From positions 31,734,213 to 31,798,212 of the forward strand of contig OZ234493.1 of NCBI GenBank assembly GCA_965153455.1: a stretch of DNA of 64,000 bases. Reading direction: 5' to 3'. The position numbers were made by a program, and so were the translations under genes. Source of the DNA: Sphagnum compactum (lineage: Eukaryota > Bryophyta > Sphagnopsida > Sphagnales). Positions 10,931-24,500 of the stretch are shown in pieces. The notes below the pieces were generated by a model. That model was not told where the DNA came from, made no database searches, and saw nothing but the letters and a program-made list of their open reading frames with translations. The first letter of the stretch is position 1. Every line of letters starts with the position of its first letter.

Positions 10931-12039
10931 ACACCTAGTTTTAATGCCATAGATTCTACTTGTCATATATGTTAACGTTGTATTCTGAGATTTGCTAAAA
11001 ACATGTTCAAACATGCTCATGGACCTTTTAGATCAAATGGTACTTGTGATATTTCACACTTGCACATTTCACCTCTTTTTCCGCCTCATGTGTTGCTCCT
11101 TTGAACCATTATCAATCACAACATGTAGTGACATTTTATAATTTCCAAAAACAAGACATTAGATATTGAATCCTGGGATGTAATTCCAAGTCTTATGAAT
11201 TCAGAACTTTATAGTGTTATGTGTACACGTGAGTGTGCACAAATTGTAATAAACTAATAATTCCCATTGAACAATTTGGTTGCATCATCTAGAATTGTAA
11301 TTCCATGAAACGTGCTAATGGCATTCACCTCGAAGTTATGAGATTCTGTACCTTTCCATGAATGACACACATACTTGAACTTTCTTAACTGGCATTTGGA
11401 GTCCAGAGGTAATGAAGATTTGCATCCCACATTTGTATGGGGTAATCTTCCATACATGCACCTAGGATCACTTGTGTGTCACCTGCATCAAAATAATAAA
11501 ATTTACGTTCATTTCCATATGTTTAACAACACCTTGCAACACATATTACACGAAGTTGGTGCACGAAATGGTTCTATAGGAGTGACCTCCAAAGTCATTA
11601 ATAATGTCATATCTAGGATACAGTAATCATTAATCCCGCCATTCAATATTGAACATGTCCTTTATTACACCTTACCATCATAAATGACAATGCAAATCAA
11701 TCTATGGAATTAAAGTGTGAAAGTAATAATTTATCAAACATTAAACAAAAATATCAATAAGGGGGGAATGGAAATGCCAAATTAACCATTACACTCATTT
11801 AAACTCCAAATAATGGTTCATTATAGCTAGTGGTTTGGGCATGCATGGTGGTTGTGCAATGACATGTCTCTTGCCATAGGACCCCAATCACTAGGAACAT
11901 CCAAAACCACCACCAAACCACTATAGTGGATAGGTGCATTCCACTCAAAATTTGAGCAGTATGGTTAGTGATTCGAATCACTTCCACTAGTAGGGCGAGG
12001 ATGCACTAAAGTTAAAATCTTAATTTTTTGAAATTTCAT
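10931..12039. other. Intergenic DNA, no gene recognised
   Basis: AT-rich sequence with only short frames (for example 11375-11626, +, and 11799-11987, -) that show no known motif. The right end (~11990-12039) already resembles the tail of the repeat unit that follows. Confidence 0.4.
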
Positions 12040-13240
12040 ACCTTGTAAATGGCCTTGGCAACATTTTCTTCTTATTTTTTTGTGTGCCACATATGTGCCA
12101 TTTCCTCTTGAGGTGCAACATTTTATATACAATCAAACAATAGGTTAAAAAAATAATAATTGCAACATCAATATTCAATATTTTTCTTTAAAAAACAAAG
12201 TAGTAACATTACATTAACAAGCATAACAATGGTTGCATTTCTTAGTTTGGTTGTTAATTAGGGCAAAGAAGAGGTGGTTTGATTAATGAACATTTGATTT
12301 AAGTTCATTTTTAGATGCTTATGAAATAACACATTGTAACACATACACTAAGTTGGTGCATGGAATAAGCACATATTAAAAATTCATCCCGATCTTTTAA
12401 AGCTGCATACCTTGTAAATGACCAAATGCCAACATTTGCTTTTGATTCTTTGATGTGCCACTTTTTTTTGAGGTGCAACATTATCTACAAATAGGTCAAA
12501 ACAACCTAATACCAACAATAATAGCATCAACACCCAATATTTTAACTTACAAAATAAAGTAATAACAACTAGTACATTAGCAAGTGGATTATCAACTACC
12601 TTTGTTGATATAGTTGTTTAGGGCAATGAAGAAGTGGTTAACTAATGACATTCAATTTAAGTTCATTTTCAAATGCTTCAACAACACATTGTGCGACATA
12701 TACAATATGTTTATGCATGGTATAAGAACATATTAAAATTCGTCCCAATTGTTTTAAGTTGCATACCTTGTAAATGACTAAATGCCAACATTTGCCTTTG
12801 ATTCCTTGATGTGCCACATACCTGCCACCTCCTCGTAAGATGAAACATTATGAATATAACCTACAAATAGGTGAAAACAATCTATTAATAACAATAACAA
12901 CATCAATATCCAATACGTTAGCTTACAAAATAAAGTAGTAACATTGCTTTAACAAATGTAGCAATGGCTACCTTTGTTGATTTGGTTGTTTAAGGCAAGG
13001 AAATGGTGGTTTGACCAATGAACACTTGATTTGAGTTCATTTTCAGGTGCTTAGCAACACATTGCAACACTTAAATTATGTTAATGCATGGTATAAAGAC
13101 ATATTGAAATTCATCACAATTTTTTAAAGTTGCATACCTTGAAATGACCAAATGCTAACATTTGCTTTTGATTCAATTGTCTGCCACAAATCTACCACTT
13201 CTTCTTCAGATGGAACATTATGAATAGAATCTACAAAACA
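12040..13240. repeat. Tandem array of ~365-bp units (3.3 copies)
   Basis: Units begin with CATACCTTGTAAATG(A/G)CC at 12040, 12409, 12765 and 13136, giving periods of 369, 356 and 371 bp. Within each unit the same landmarks recur in order: GATGTGCCAC, (G)ATG(C/A)AACATTAT, AAATAAAGTAGTAACA, TTTGGTTGTTTA(A)GGCAA, TTGATTTAAGTTCATTTTCA and CATGGTATAA-ACATATT. The copies are clearly diverged. The fourth is truncated near 13240. No coding potential is seen. Confidence 0.85.
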
Positions 13241-16070
13241 ATGAAAATGGAAAATTAGCATGTTAATCGCACGCGGTTGGGGACAATGAAACTACACATG
13301 GACACCACAAGCTTGTTAATTAATATACTTCACTTGTTCAAAATTTTCAATATTTACCTTATGATAATCCAGTGGAAACAATGTGTAGTATTTTAGTTTG
13401 AATGTCATTACATTGCACTATCACGATCTGTTGAAGCTGATCCTAATTAGTCATGATCTACAAAAACTGATCTTGACCAGTCATAATCTGTTGAATTAGA
13501 CCTGAACCAACCAACCATGTTGTCCATGTTATGATCACCTCTTTCTATATTTCATGGAAACAATAACACAAACACAAAAGCAATAAGAACACAATCAAAA
13601 TGTGATAATGACAATACATCAACAAAAGAAGATAACATAATAATATAAGTAGTACATAATAACAAGATAACAACAACATTACATACCACAACAATACATC
13701 AACATATGAACAATAGGAACATTTCAACAAGGTAGGTTTAAAAATTCCTAAGAGTGTTATCTTAAGCCAAAACTGATATTTAATGGGCAAATTACTTACA
13801 TGAATATGAGTCTTTGTCCATTTTTTTTCAACTCTCCATTTGATATACTTTCACCCTTGCACCTCCCAGTTCTTACCATCTGCTCTTTTATTTTCAAATG
13901 CCATTGGATTCTTTGGACACCGTTTTAACATTTAAACACACAATTGTGCAATAACAAACAACCTAGCCAAGCCATCTTATCCATCTCCACCAAACACTTC
14001 ATGTGTGAAAAAAATGTCAAGATCAAAATATGTTAGAACTTCACTTCCTTTTCCTGATAAAACCCTAAAATGGTTTACATCCATCACTTTTCATTAGAAG
14101 TGTATGTGGTAAGATCTTATCCAACAAAGTGGGTGGGAAAGTTCAATTTCAAATTTTAGATGAATGTGGCATAAAGTATTTTCATCCATTCCATCCCTAG
14201 TAATAGTTTGTTAAAGGCCCAAACATGAATACACCCATTCATTCACATGTACAACTTTATGTTTGCAAGGTTTTTGTGGATGGGGTTACTGATGGTCAAA
14301 TGGTTGTTGCTTTGCTCCAGGAAATGCCCATCATTTTTTTGTGTTCATCGTTTCTTTTGCCTAAACCTAGAACTGGAACCTTGAGTTTTTTGACTTTATG
14401 GATAACTCTAATATGATAGAAAATTTAGGCATTCCAAAAAACCAGCCCAAATTTGAAAATTTTGACATCCAAGGCACTAGGGTAATAATTTCCTTAAATT
14501 TTGGCATCTCACACAAGTAATTAAACAATATGATATTTCCAAAGATAATTTTAATTATCACCAAACTTGAAAAGATATTATGATAATTCCAAAACAAAGA
14601 ACTAATTTACTCATTGAAATAAAGTCGAACATGTAAGTTTATTTGTCTCTAACCCACTTCCCAAAAGAATATTTGATCAAACTTGAACATTGTAACTAGG
14701 AAAACATGATCTTAGAAATATTTTGCATTTGAAAGCTTTGCTTCTTAGCATGTTGATACCATTGTTGCATGGGTGGGTACTTGGTTAGCAATTTAAGACT
14801 ACTAGTTCTAGTTTTAATCCATAAAAATCAAATTGAAATTGCATCCAATTTTTGGAATTCGGAACTCTAGAACCAAAATTGAATTCTTGGTTCTTTAAGA
14901 ACCTACACTAAAATGGAATCCAATTCTTGATTTTTAAAAAATCAAAATTGAACCAAAATCAAGTTCTTGATTTTTGAAAATCCAAAACTAACATTTTTTT
15001 TGAAAAAAAGGATTAGAACTAAAGGTTGATCAAAAGTTAATTAATAGTTAACCTTTGGTTTTAGTTCAAATTATCTTAAACATGTTTTGATTTTAAGATT
15101 CAAAACCAAAATATATTCAAATTTTATTTGTTTTTAAAACCAACTCATAAGCAAATTTTAGGTTCCATTTTTATCAAAACCAAAACCATTCTAATTTCTT
15201 TTTTTAAATTGGAACTAGAGGTTCTTCATAAATGTCAAGAACCACCCAACATTAATTGATATTCATAATTTTCTCACCATTTTAGTTAGTTTGTGCAACT
15301 TCTCACATTTTGAAAAATCACATAGACCTTAATAAGTTCAATTATCATTTAGCTCGTGCTTGAAACTACAACAACAACATAGAACCTTAGAAACCAAGGA
15401 ACCTTAAACCCTATTTAAACCTATGACATGTAAAAAAGCCCTTAAAACTCATAGACCAATTCTAAAGCTATGATTAGACAACCCTCGCTTTCCTTGAGTT
15501 AGGTCTATATCCAAGTCTTGAGAAAATTCTTCACTCAAGCCAAGTCTTGACATGTAGACTCATTGAGTCCAAATCTTTAAATCGACACTTATCAACCCTA
15601 AACCCTAAACCCTAAAACCTAAAATTGGCAAATGGTGGTGGAAAGTTCATTGTAAATCTTTGGTTTTTCTCACCTCCATTTCCCTCATTATTCCATTATC
15701 AAATTTCCAACAAATTGAAGTTCCCATATACGTACATTATCTACCATACCTAGGATTAATAATAATCAACACTTCTTTGTTGAATATTTGTTTTTTATTT
15801 GAAAAAACAAAGTTGAACAAATTTCAAATTTAATATTCTAGAACTTCAATAGTTGAATAATAAGTACACAAAATACACCTTGAGTTGTGTATTTGTAATA
15901 GTAACCCGATGGTTGAGACAATAAACAATTTTTTTAAAAAAAATTTGGCTCTCAAAATTTTTAGCAAATATTAATAAAAATTCTCCCCTTTTTCCGGTAA
16001 GACATTTTGAGAACTATTTTGTGAGAAGTAGGTTTAGTGTGTATTCATGTGAATATATTAAATCATAATT
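13241..16070. other. AT-rich intergenic DNA, no gene recognised
   Basis: Only short frames are present. The 14.8-15.25 kb part is a degenerate run of AACCAAAATC / CAAGTTCTTGATTTTT words of no clear period. A short telomere-like motif sits at 15596-15625, and one copy of a 25-bp dispersed word at 15870-15894; both are listed separately. Confidence 0.4.
15596..15625 (-). repeat. Interstitial telomere-type motif (CCCTAAA)3
   Basis: Three perfect CCCTAAA heptamers (15596-15616) are followed by a degenerate fourth. The C-rich strand is the + strand, as at a left chromosome end. It is too short to be a functional telomere. Confidence 0.8.
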
Positions 16071-16130
16071 AATACGTATTCTTGTATATGAAATACGTCC
16101 AAGCGTATTCTACGCGTATAGTGTACATAC

Positions 16131-16257
16131 GTTGTCCCGCCCGGGTGTGTGTGCAAGCGGCGGGGCTGGGCGATGCGCGAGGAGAGTGTGAGCGAGGCAG
16201 GGGACAGCAGGGAGCGTTGCGTGCGCACGCACAATCTCACAGCTCGCAAACTCTCGC
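16131..16257 (+). promoter_or_regulatory. CpG-rich promoter/leader of RFC4
   Basis: This short island is dense in CG dinucleotides and lies in a background almost without them. It directly precedes the RFC4 start codon at 16258. It includes TCCCGCC at 16135-16141, and the reverse complement GGCGGGA occurs near 16441 in intron 1. These resemble the core of E2F sites, which commonly control plant replication genes. E2F binding is inference. Confidence 0.45.
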
Positions 16258-19200
16258 ATGGCGCCTCTTCTGCGCACGACCCAACAATGGGTGGAGAAGT
16301 AGTACGTGTTGGAAACATTGAAAGCTCTTGTCGTCATGAATTTTTGCTTTGTGTTTCGTGCATTTGAAAGTGATCATATAATAAGAATCCCCCGTTTCCA
16401 AACAAGAGACAGTTGGAGACTGGCGCGTGAAAAAAGAAGACGGCGGGATGGAATAATGGAGTGTCTTCACTACTCTTCTCAAATCTTTTCTGTGTGTGTT
16501 TTTGCACTGTTTCTTTACGAAATGAAAGAAGGAAGGAAGGAAGGAAGGAGGCGCTTACTTATAGGGGGTTTTTTTTTGGTTTGTGTGTTTTGGGTGAGGG
16601 GTTTTCAGCCGGCCGAGAAAGGTGCAGGACGTGGCACATCAAGAGGAAGTTGTGCGGACTCTTGTCAACACGCTCGAGACCGGCAATGTGAGTCCTCAAA
16701 AGTGTGTCGTTCCTCTGTATTCTCTCTTTTTTGTTGATGGGTTTTTTATCAATCCCGATGGGTTCTGAAAGTTCTCAGTTTAGAACGGAAAATGGGTAAG
16801 AGAGATCTCATTGCGAGAGTAATATGGGGGCGGAGAGTTGCAGCTACCGCATCTTTTATTCTATGGTCCTCCCGGTACTGGCAAAACCACAACCGCACTT
16901 GCAATTGCGCATCAGCTATTTGGGTAAGCTCCCTTGCTTTTCCTGCTGAATGAGGTTCATTTTTTGGACCGAAGAGTGCTCATCTTCACGCAACCAAATG
17001 GTAGCAGTCACTTGCAAAAATGGCATCTTTGTGATCTTTTCTCAGTCTACAATCTGCTGGTAAGGAGTCATAGTACTGCATCAGGTTCATTTTAGGGTTT
17101 GGGGTTTAGAGTACTGTATCATGTTCATTCTAGGGCAGATTTTGAGTCAAGGCATATGGACGAGGACTTGTTAGGCTCTGAGGGTAGTCATTCATTTTCA
17201 CAAAATTGGGAAGAAAGAAAGAAAACACTTGAGGAAGCTAATCAACTCTTGGGTCTTACTCAATTGTCTAGAATTGTTCTCAACTGAGTGCACTTTGCCA
17301 AATGAATTTGATCTTTGCGTTCACAATGCTTTGGTCTTGCCATGGATGACAGTCCAGAGCTCTACAAAAGTCGAGTATTGGAGCTGAATGCCAGTGATGA
17401 TCGTGGAATTAGCATTGTGCGAACTATGATCAAGGATTTTGCAGCTGTTGCGGTTGGTTCAGGCATAAGGTCTTCTCATTATCCAGCATTCTGCATTCTC
17501 AGTTGTTTTCCTTAAATTTTTCTTTTTAGGTTTCTTTCTGTGATAGCATTGCATTTTGTGCAGTTCAGTTTGCTATAACCTTGATATTGTAGAGGCAGAC
17601 ATGAGCAGGAGGGCTCATTTGCTGGGCTCTCACCCTCCTTCTTGATCTTCCTTTACCATCCTCTGCTGCATGCATTTTTTATCTCACACATGGATCCTGA
17701 ATACTGGTGTACTCCAGTTTGATGATGAAAGACCATAGGGGAACATCTCTCAAGAACAGAAAATTGTTTGGGGATGTCTGTGCAGTGGATATCCATGCCC
17801 TCCTTTCAAGATCATCATTCTGGATGAGGCAGACTCTATGACTGAAGATGCTCAGGTCCAGTTCTTACATGCTCTGCTCATAGTGCACTGTTTGGGTTGC
17901 CAAATCTGATTTCCACTCAGCTGTGTCTCTCGTTTTCTTTCTGCACATCAGAGATTTGTATTTTGTAATGATCATTCCACCTGGAAATTGTCATGAGGTC
18001 CAGTAACAGAAATTTGGTGGTATTGCTAGGACAGAATGCATTGCGGCGAACAATGGAGACCTACTCTAAAGTCACACGCTTCTGCTTCATCTGCAATTAT
18101 ATTAGCCGGTGAGTTATTTCTGTCTCTCTTAATCCTGTTATCTCTCCTACTCATTACCTGTGCACTCATCTTGGAAAGGTGTCCAGAAGCTTCAGATTGT
18201 GTTAAAACAACCAAGTTTGCAATGGTTTCACTGAATTCTCTCAACCAATGTTGCATCCTGCATGATCAGCTTCTTGTATTGATCACATGTGCAGAATAAT
18301 AGAGCCCTTGGCATCAAGGTGTGCCAAGTTTAGGTTCAAACCACTCCATGAAGACATAATGTTGGGGAGAATACAGTACATTTGTCAAGAGGAAGGCCTG
18401 GATCTTGATCAAGAGGTATGCATTCCTGACCTGTTTGGGTGGTGTAAATGAAGACTAGTGGCATAGAAAGTGCTGTCTTGTGGGTTATCTCCAGCCATAC
18501 AAGGGCTATATCCTTCAAAGTAGACACTACCCCATTTTGCTGCATGAAATATATTGAGCTGTATCTGGAAGTCTCATCGTTGGTATCTGTTGCTTTAAGC
18601 ACGTGTAGGCCTTATCAACTCTTAGTAGGGTGTCAGAAGGTGATTTGCGACGTGCAATTACCTACCTGCAGGTGTGGCCTCTGATCATTTGGTTATTGAT
18701 GTAAGTTGCTGTGTGATGTTGTTGATAAGGTACAACTTGCAATTATTTCTTGAAAGAGATTGGAGAATTGGAGAAAGCAATTTCCACTTTCTCTCTTCTG
18801 GGCATATATGCTCTGGTGGACAGCCTCAATCAAACATTTTACTTTAGTTTTGAGGGAATCCTAATGCCACTCAGGCTGTTGGTGCAGAGTGCAGCTCGCA
18901 TGTATGGCTCGTCAATCTCCAGTGACAATATCATTGGTGTCTCTGGGGTATTTACTTTGTTTCAGACCTAAAGTCCTTCTGCATCTCTTATTATGTCAAA
19001 TGACATGTGATGTATGTGTCATAATCTAGTGACCATTTGGTCTGTGTCCCATATGCAGATTGTTCCTGATGATGTACTTAAAAGACTGGTTCAAGCATGC
19101 AAAAGTGGGGAATTTGACCTGGCACACACAGAGGTCACTGAGATCATTGCTGAGGGTCACCCCGTATCTCAGATCTTCTCTCAGGTCTTTTCCTTGGACA

Positions 19201-19845
19201 TAATTGCGATGCTTAACAGGGACCACATGCATATAGCTTGACATTAGTTTTGTTTCTCCTCCTACTTTGTGTTGGGGAGAAGTGTAGATGATGGGGGACT
19301 TAGTAGTGGAGCTTGAAGAAATGTCTTACTGGAACCACTGAAAGGAGAGGTCTCATGAAGTAAGAGAAGGCCCTTGTCTCTTCAGAGCTCTGGACCAGGG
19401 CTGTAATGTAGATGGTTTCACAATCTTGAAAACTCAGACTGTGTTGTGTTGTAATCAAATGTGTTTGTTGAGTTGTGCAGCTTTTTGATTATGTCATCCA
19501 ATCTACAGAGATGTCTGATGAACAGAAGGCACGAGTCTGTGAGAGGCTTGCCGAGGCTGATAAGGTAAATACCCTCAACCTCTTTTCTAGCCTGTTCCTG
19601 AGAGTTGTGGCATGTAATGCTCAAGAAATCTGAAGCTCTTCAAACCTTTTCAACTGAGGCATATTGGGAAGGGAGATTTGTTTATTTTGCATGATTGTGG
19701 GTCCCATCAACTAATGAGGCCAAGAGGGTTTTGTTTTGAACAGTGTCTGATCGATGGAGCTGATGAGTACCTGCAATTGATAGATGTTGCCAGCAACACC
19801 ATGCGTGCTCTTAGCAATGTGACCCAAGAGTGTACATACTTCTGA
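16258..19845 (+). CDS. RFC4: Replication factor C subunit 4 (small clamp-loader AAA+ ATPase)
   Basis: RFC loads the PCNA clamp onto primer-template DNA in the nucleus. I traced twelve coding exons: 16258-16301, 16609-16687, 16844-16923, 17353-17469, 17786-17855, 18035-18108, 18295-18415, 18609-18671, 18888-18947, 19059-19184, 19481-19564 and 19744-19845. All junctions are GT-AG and join in frame to 339 aa, the family's normal length. Landmarks are WVEKYRP (11-17), Walker A GPPGTGKT (49-56), the ELNASDDRG box, Walker B ILDEAD (118-123), sensor/arginine-finger region SRC (162-164), [12 protein letters not shown], and the C-terminal [14 protein letters not shown]. The match is to the RFC4 branch (human RFC4, yeast Rfc2), not to RFC2, RFC3 or RFC5. 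The donor of exon 4 (AG|GTCTTC) is weak. I see no defect in any catalytic motif. Confidence 0.93.
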
Positions 19846-20930
19846 AATGTCCTCCTGCCACAACTGCCCACCTGGGTTTGGATGTCATATATGTTGAGAG
19901 CAGAGAATGGGGGCTTTCACCATTGGGGTCATATTTTGATGCATGACAACAAAGTAATTTGTCATTAGACTGCTGTTCCTCATCAAAATTGTCAACAAAG
20001 CTAAGAATGTTCTCCCCTGACGTCTTGTAGTAAAATGGAAGAAGCAATGTGAAGCTTCAAGAGCAAGTTGATTTTGTAATCATAGCTTCATAGAAGTCAA
20101 ATTTTGCAGAGTTTGGTAGAGATTGTCTGTCTAGGAAACTTGGTATGATCGATATCAGATACCAGATAACACTTTTCTCGGGTTCTTGGGATTCATGTAT
20201 CTCCACTTTTTTAGACCAACAAATTTCCCATATTCACTGTCATGCAAGTTTTTACATGCAATCCCCATTGATTGTGATGAACATAGGAATGGCCTTGGAG
20301 TCCATTGATTTTTTATGTAGAAAGTTAACAACTTAAAATTGCAGACATGAGAGCTTACCTTTGAAATTTTCCAACGGAAGACCATATAGATTCCAAAAAA
20401 TCACCCATATACCAATTCTTCAAAAAAAATTGTCACTAGAATTTGCTCCCATCCTAACAATTTTGTAGGCCCCAATCTCAAATAACATCTATTAATTCTA
20501 GCAATGATATATTGAAGTTAATATACGTGGGGGTTTTACATGATTTATATATATGGTGTGCAACTAAACAATTCCATGTTGTAACCTTTTCATATTTTCC
20601 TTTTCATATCGTCAAATTGAACATTGTCTTTGTCCTCCAAAGAGACACCAACACATTTCAATTTTTAAAAACTTTTTTCACAAGTTAAAAATTTGTTTCA
20701 ATTTTTTTTTTCACATGTTCATATTTAATGATTTTTTGTGTGTCATTTTTTTCATTTTTTAGAAGGTAAAAAAAAATCAATAATAAAACACTTTTTACAT
20801 TGATTTTTTTTCTCAAAAGAAATTTCAAATTTAAAAAAAAATCACCAACCAACATGGATGTTATTGTTTGTTGTCCAAACATGAGGCCAAAGGAAAAGCT
20901 ATGGATTTATGAAATGTACTTTAATAATTA
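19846..20930. other. 3' flank of RFC4 and intergenic DNA
   Basis: The first few hundred bases are probably the RFC4 3' UTR. From ~20380 the sequence is AT-rich with poly-T and poly-A runs. No gene is recognised. Confidence 0.4.
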
Positions 20931-20939
20931 AATGAACCA

Positions 20940-21590
20940 TTTAATTTACAATGATGCATCAAATTTTATAATAATTTAACACATATTACATTACTGATGA
21001 TTTTTTCTAATCTATATTGCACAAAATTTTAAAAATAATCTTTAATATCTCAAATTGTCACAACAATTGCGTAAGACTTAATGAAACAATTTTTTATTTG
21101 TTTAAATGTTCCTACATTGTGTTCCAAAATTGAACAATAACCTTTTAAAGATTGGGTGTTTCATAATACATTTCAGTATTGAAGAGTTTGAAAGGTAAAT
21201 TCCACTTTAGTTCCAATAATGCATCAAATTTTATTTTGAAATCATGTTGGAAGATTTGTGTGAAAAATTAAATTCATATATCTAATCATTTGCAGTATAT
21301 TTAAATTATAATATAAGGACAAACAAAAAAAATTGTATGCATTTTTAATATTGTAAGTGATTGATGTTACTCTCCAATTTTCATTTACAAAGATGCATCA
21401 AATTGTTAAATTATTGATGAAGCCCGAAAATTTGAAATTTGAAATTGTCACAATAATTGCATAAGACCAAATGAAATAAATTTTAAAAATTAAAATGTTC
21501 GTACATTGTGTTCCAATTTTGAACAATAACATTATAGGGATTGAATGCCTTTTTCTCCAAACTATAATATTATGTAACATCTTTTTGGTT
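20940..21590 (-). repeat. AT-rich dispersed repeat, inverted partner of 51.3-52.1 kb
   Basis: In reverse complement this block matches 51310-52110. Shared words include GAGTAACATCAATCACTTAC, AATATTAAAAATGCA, TTATTGTTCAA(A/T)(A/T)TTGGAAC, and CAAATCTTCCAACATGATTT (AAAATCTTCCAACATGATTT at the partner). Each locus holds two diverged sub-copies: the word ATTGTGTTCCAA occurs at ~21116 and ~21506. No coding capacity is seen. Confidence 0.7.
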
Positions 21591-24500
21591 CATAAAAATC
21601 AAAACATTTAAAAAATTGATTTGGAAATCATGATTTAAAACATACTTCTACATAATATTTCATTATTAAGGATTGTTAAAGACTTAATGCTTGTCTTGGA
21701 TTGGTTATTTTCTATTTTGTTTTGACCCCCGCATTAATTTATTATTTGTGGTTATGATGGGGTGGGGCCAATAGAAGTTCCTTTTGCAAATTGATGAAAT
21801 GAACTCAAGTAAAAAACCTTTTTTTTAGGAGGCGAAAACAAAAATGATTCACATGTCCACATATCTTGAGTTCATTAACATGAACTTTTTTCTTTGTTAG
21901 AAATTTGCTTGTCTTTTTTAATTCTTTTTGTTTTTGTAAGTCTTGAATCTTGAATATAAATTTTTTATATGGAAAAATTAGGTTATGAAATTTTACTTTA
22001 TTCATTTTTCATTTAGTTAAGAATTTTTTTCGTAAAAAATATTAGTAACTTATTTGGTTATTCATGATATTGTAAAATGACCCAAAATATGTTTTGGCTT
22101 TCAAGATTATGTATTTTTTCAAAATGAAAACATGGATTTTCTTTTGATCAACCAATAGTTATTTGGATTGTTATTTCTCCACGTATTGTTTATTTTTACA
22201 AAAATAAAATAAATAGGTCTATAATATATTGGATTTGATATAACTCTTTCCCTTTATTATGATCCACTTGGTAATAAATCAAATTATTTTGGAATAATCA
22301 TTTGTTCTCTTGTCTAATTTTAGCACAAGAATTTTCTACGTTTCATTTGCTTTGAATTATTTCTGAAAACAAAGAAATTTTGTTTGCATATCTTTTTTTT
22401 TCCAAATAGGAAATGAAAGGCTTTTGATTTGAAGGAATTTTGTTTATTCTAATCATTCACAATTTGCAAGGTGGTAATGTGGTTTCATTCTTCATGTATG
22501 CAAAACTTCAAGCAGACCAAAATTGGTGTGGCTTTTGGAATTTATCAAAATCGAAAATAAGGAACCATTATTTTGTCCCATTACCACCACAATCTAGTGC
22601 ATTTTAACATGCATACAAGACAAATATGTCCACAAGAATCTCTAAAAACTCGATATAAAAGTTAGGGGAACCATATTGATGATGATGGTGAAATTTGCTA
22701 CTATTTTTCGGGAATTTTGACAATTGAAGATTATACACGTTTAATGGATGAATCTTTGTTGAATGTGAAAAAAAGATTGACTAACTTTTTCAAAATTCAC
22801 AAATTGTTCATCTCCTCATGTTGGAAGATGATGCAATGATGCAAAAGAATTAAAGGAAGTTGCAATGTTGGTTAGTCCTTTGGATGCAATGTTAACAAAG
22901 TCTAACATGACTCAAGCCAAAAATATCCTTATTTCACCAAGTATAATAGTTTCCAACCACATGGTTTTGGCAAGATTTCCAATATTAAAAGCTGAATTTG
23001 TTGTTTGTGAAGTCTTTAAAAAAATAAAATCGCCTAAAACAAAGTAGATCATGTAGTTCTTAGGAGATTCAATGAAGCGCCTTCAATTCCTTTTTTCCCT
23101 TATAGAGTAGTGGAGTTGGATGATTCAAATGCACATTGCATTTAAATGTGGATATTACAAAACATCAACTTGGTCCAATGCCAATTTCTATACATGTGTG
23201 CGCTTCACAGACAAATGTTTTGAAAAAGGAAGTACATACTTGCAAAAAACTTGTTGAATCACGTACGTCTATAATCAAAACGAATGATTATTCGAACATT
23301 TTTTTCCCACTTGAACTTTTTTAACATAAAAAATGTCCTAGTGTTGAAATTATGTTTTACACTAAGTAAGACCTAAGTACAAGTCATAATATGGACAATA
23401 TACACAAAAAAATTTTGGAGTTGTTAGAGGCCATTTATTAGATGCGGATGTGGTGGGATCACTACATATGGTTCATGTTGAAAATTTTAAACTTCTTTTT
23501 CCCAAATAACAAGTATTAGTCATACAAGGCACCTACAAGGCATTTAATACAATACCTTTTTCATTTGTTTCAAGCCTAGGAATTTTAACAACCATATCTT
23601 TCTCTTTCATTAGAGAAATGATGATTGTTGTTCTAAAGGAATTTGTCAAAATTTAAATGGGAAATTGCTTTGTGATTATCCATGTACTCAAGGAATGCAT
23701 AAATTTGAAAAACTTTTCAAACCAATGAGTTTTTCAATTTCTAACCCAAAGGCTCCCATGGGAAATGCCAATCATTAAGTTGTAGAAAAATTCGTGGGTC
23801 ACAATCATGGGACAATTCGTGGAAGCAAATTAATCCACAAATTGAAGAAGTGAGTTTCACATTTGAGGGAAATGAGTTTCAGGGAAAATCACTGTGGTAG
23901 ATATTACAGCCATTTAGGAAGATGCAATTTTGCTTATAAGTGCAAAAAATTTAACATAGGAAGATTAAGATTTTACATCTCAAAATTCAACAAGTAAGGA
24001 ACATGTTAGTTTTCAAAGTTGTATTCACAACCTATTTAAACATTTTCCCCCAACTCAAACCATGAAGAAAATTAACATGTGAAAATTTCATGAGGAAGTT
24101 TTGACCTCCTTTGGCTTGAATTTCCTTATTTCTTATCTAAACTCCATGATTTTTTGTTAGAGATACTTTGAATTAAACAAAACAATTTTATATAGACTAA
24201 TAGTTGTGTTCCAAAATTTTTGTTTTATAGACTTTGAGAAAAAATTTAACTTGTTGTTCAAAGCATATTTTAAATCCATTGATTTTTAAAAAAAATTGTT
24301 TTGACCTTTCCCAAGCTCTGGTTTTCTTTCTCCTTCTCCCTTTTTTTTTCTTTGTGAGTATGTGAAGTGCATGTAAGTGTATGTCAAAAGTAACAAGCTC
24401 TAAAATGTAGCTAAAAAAAAACAAGTTTTGTGCAAGTCATGTGTGCATGCTTTGTGTACATGCGTCTAGAAGAAAAATGGATTTTTTCGACTTGTCCAAA

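Noticed and set aside
11960-11985. A GATTCGAATC-like word as a possible tRNA T-loop
   Set aside because: No acceptor stem, D-arm or anticodon arm can be drawn around it. No tRNA was found anywhere in the window.
12040-13240. The regularly spaced repeats as a CRISPR array
   Set aside because: The units are ~365 bp and diverged throughout, in plant nuclear DNA; there is no short identical repeat with unique spacers.
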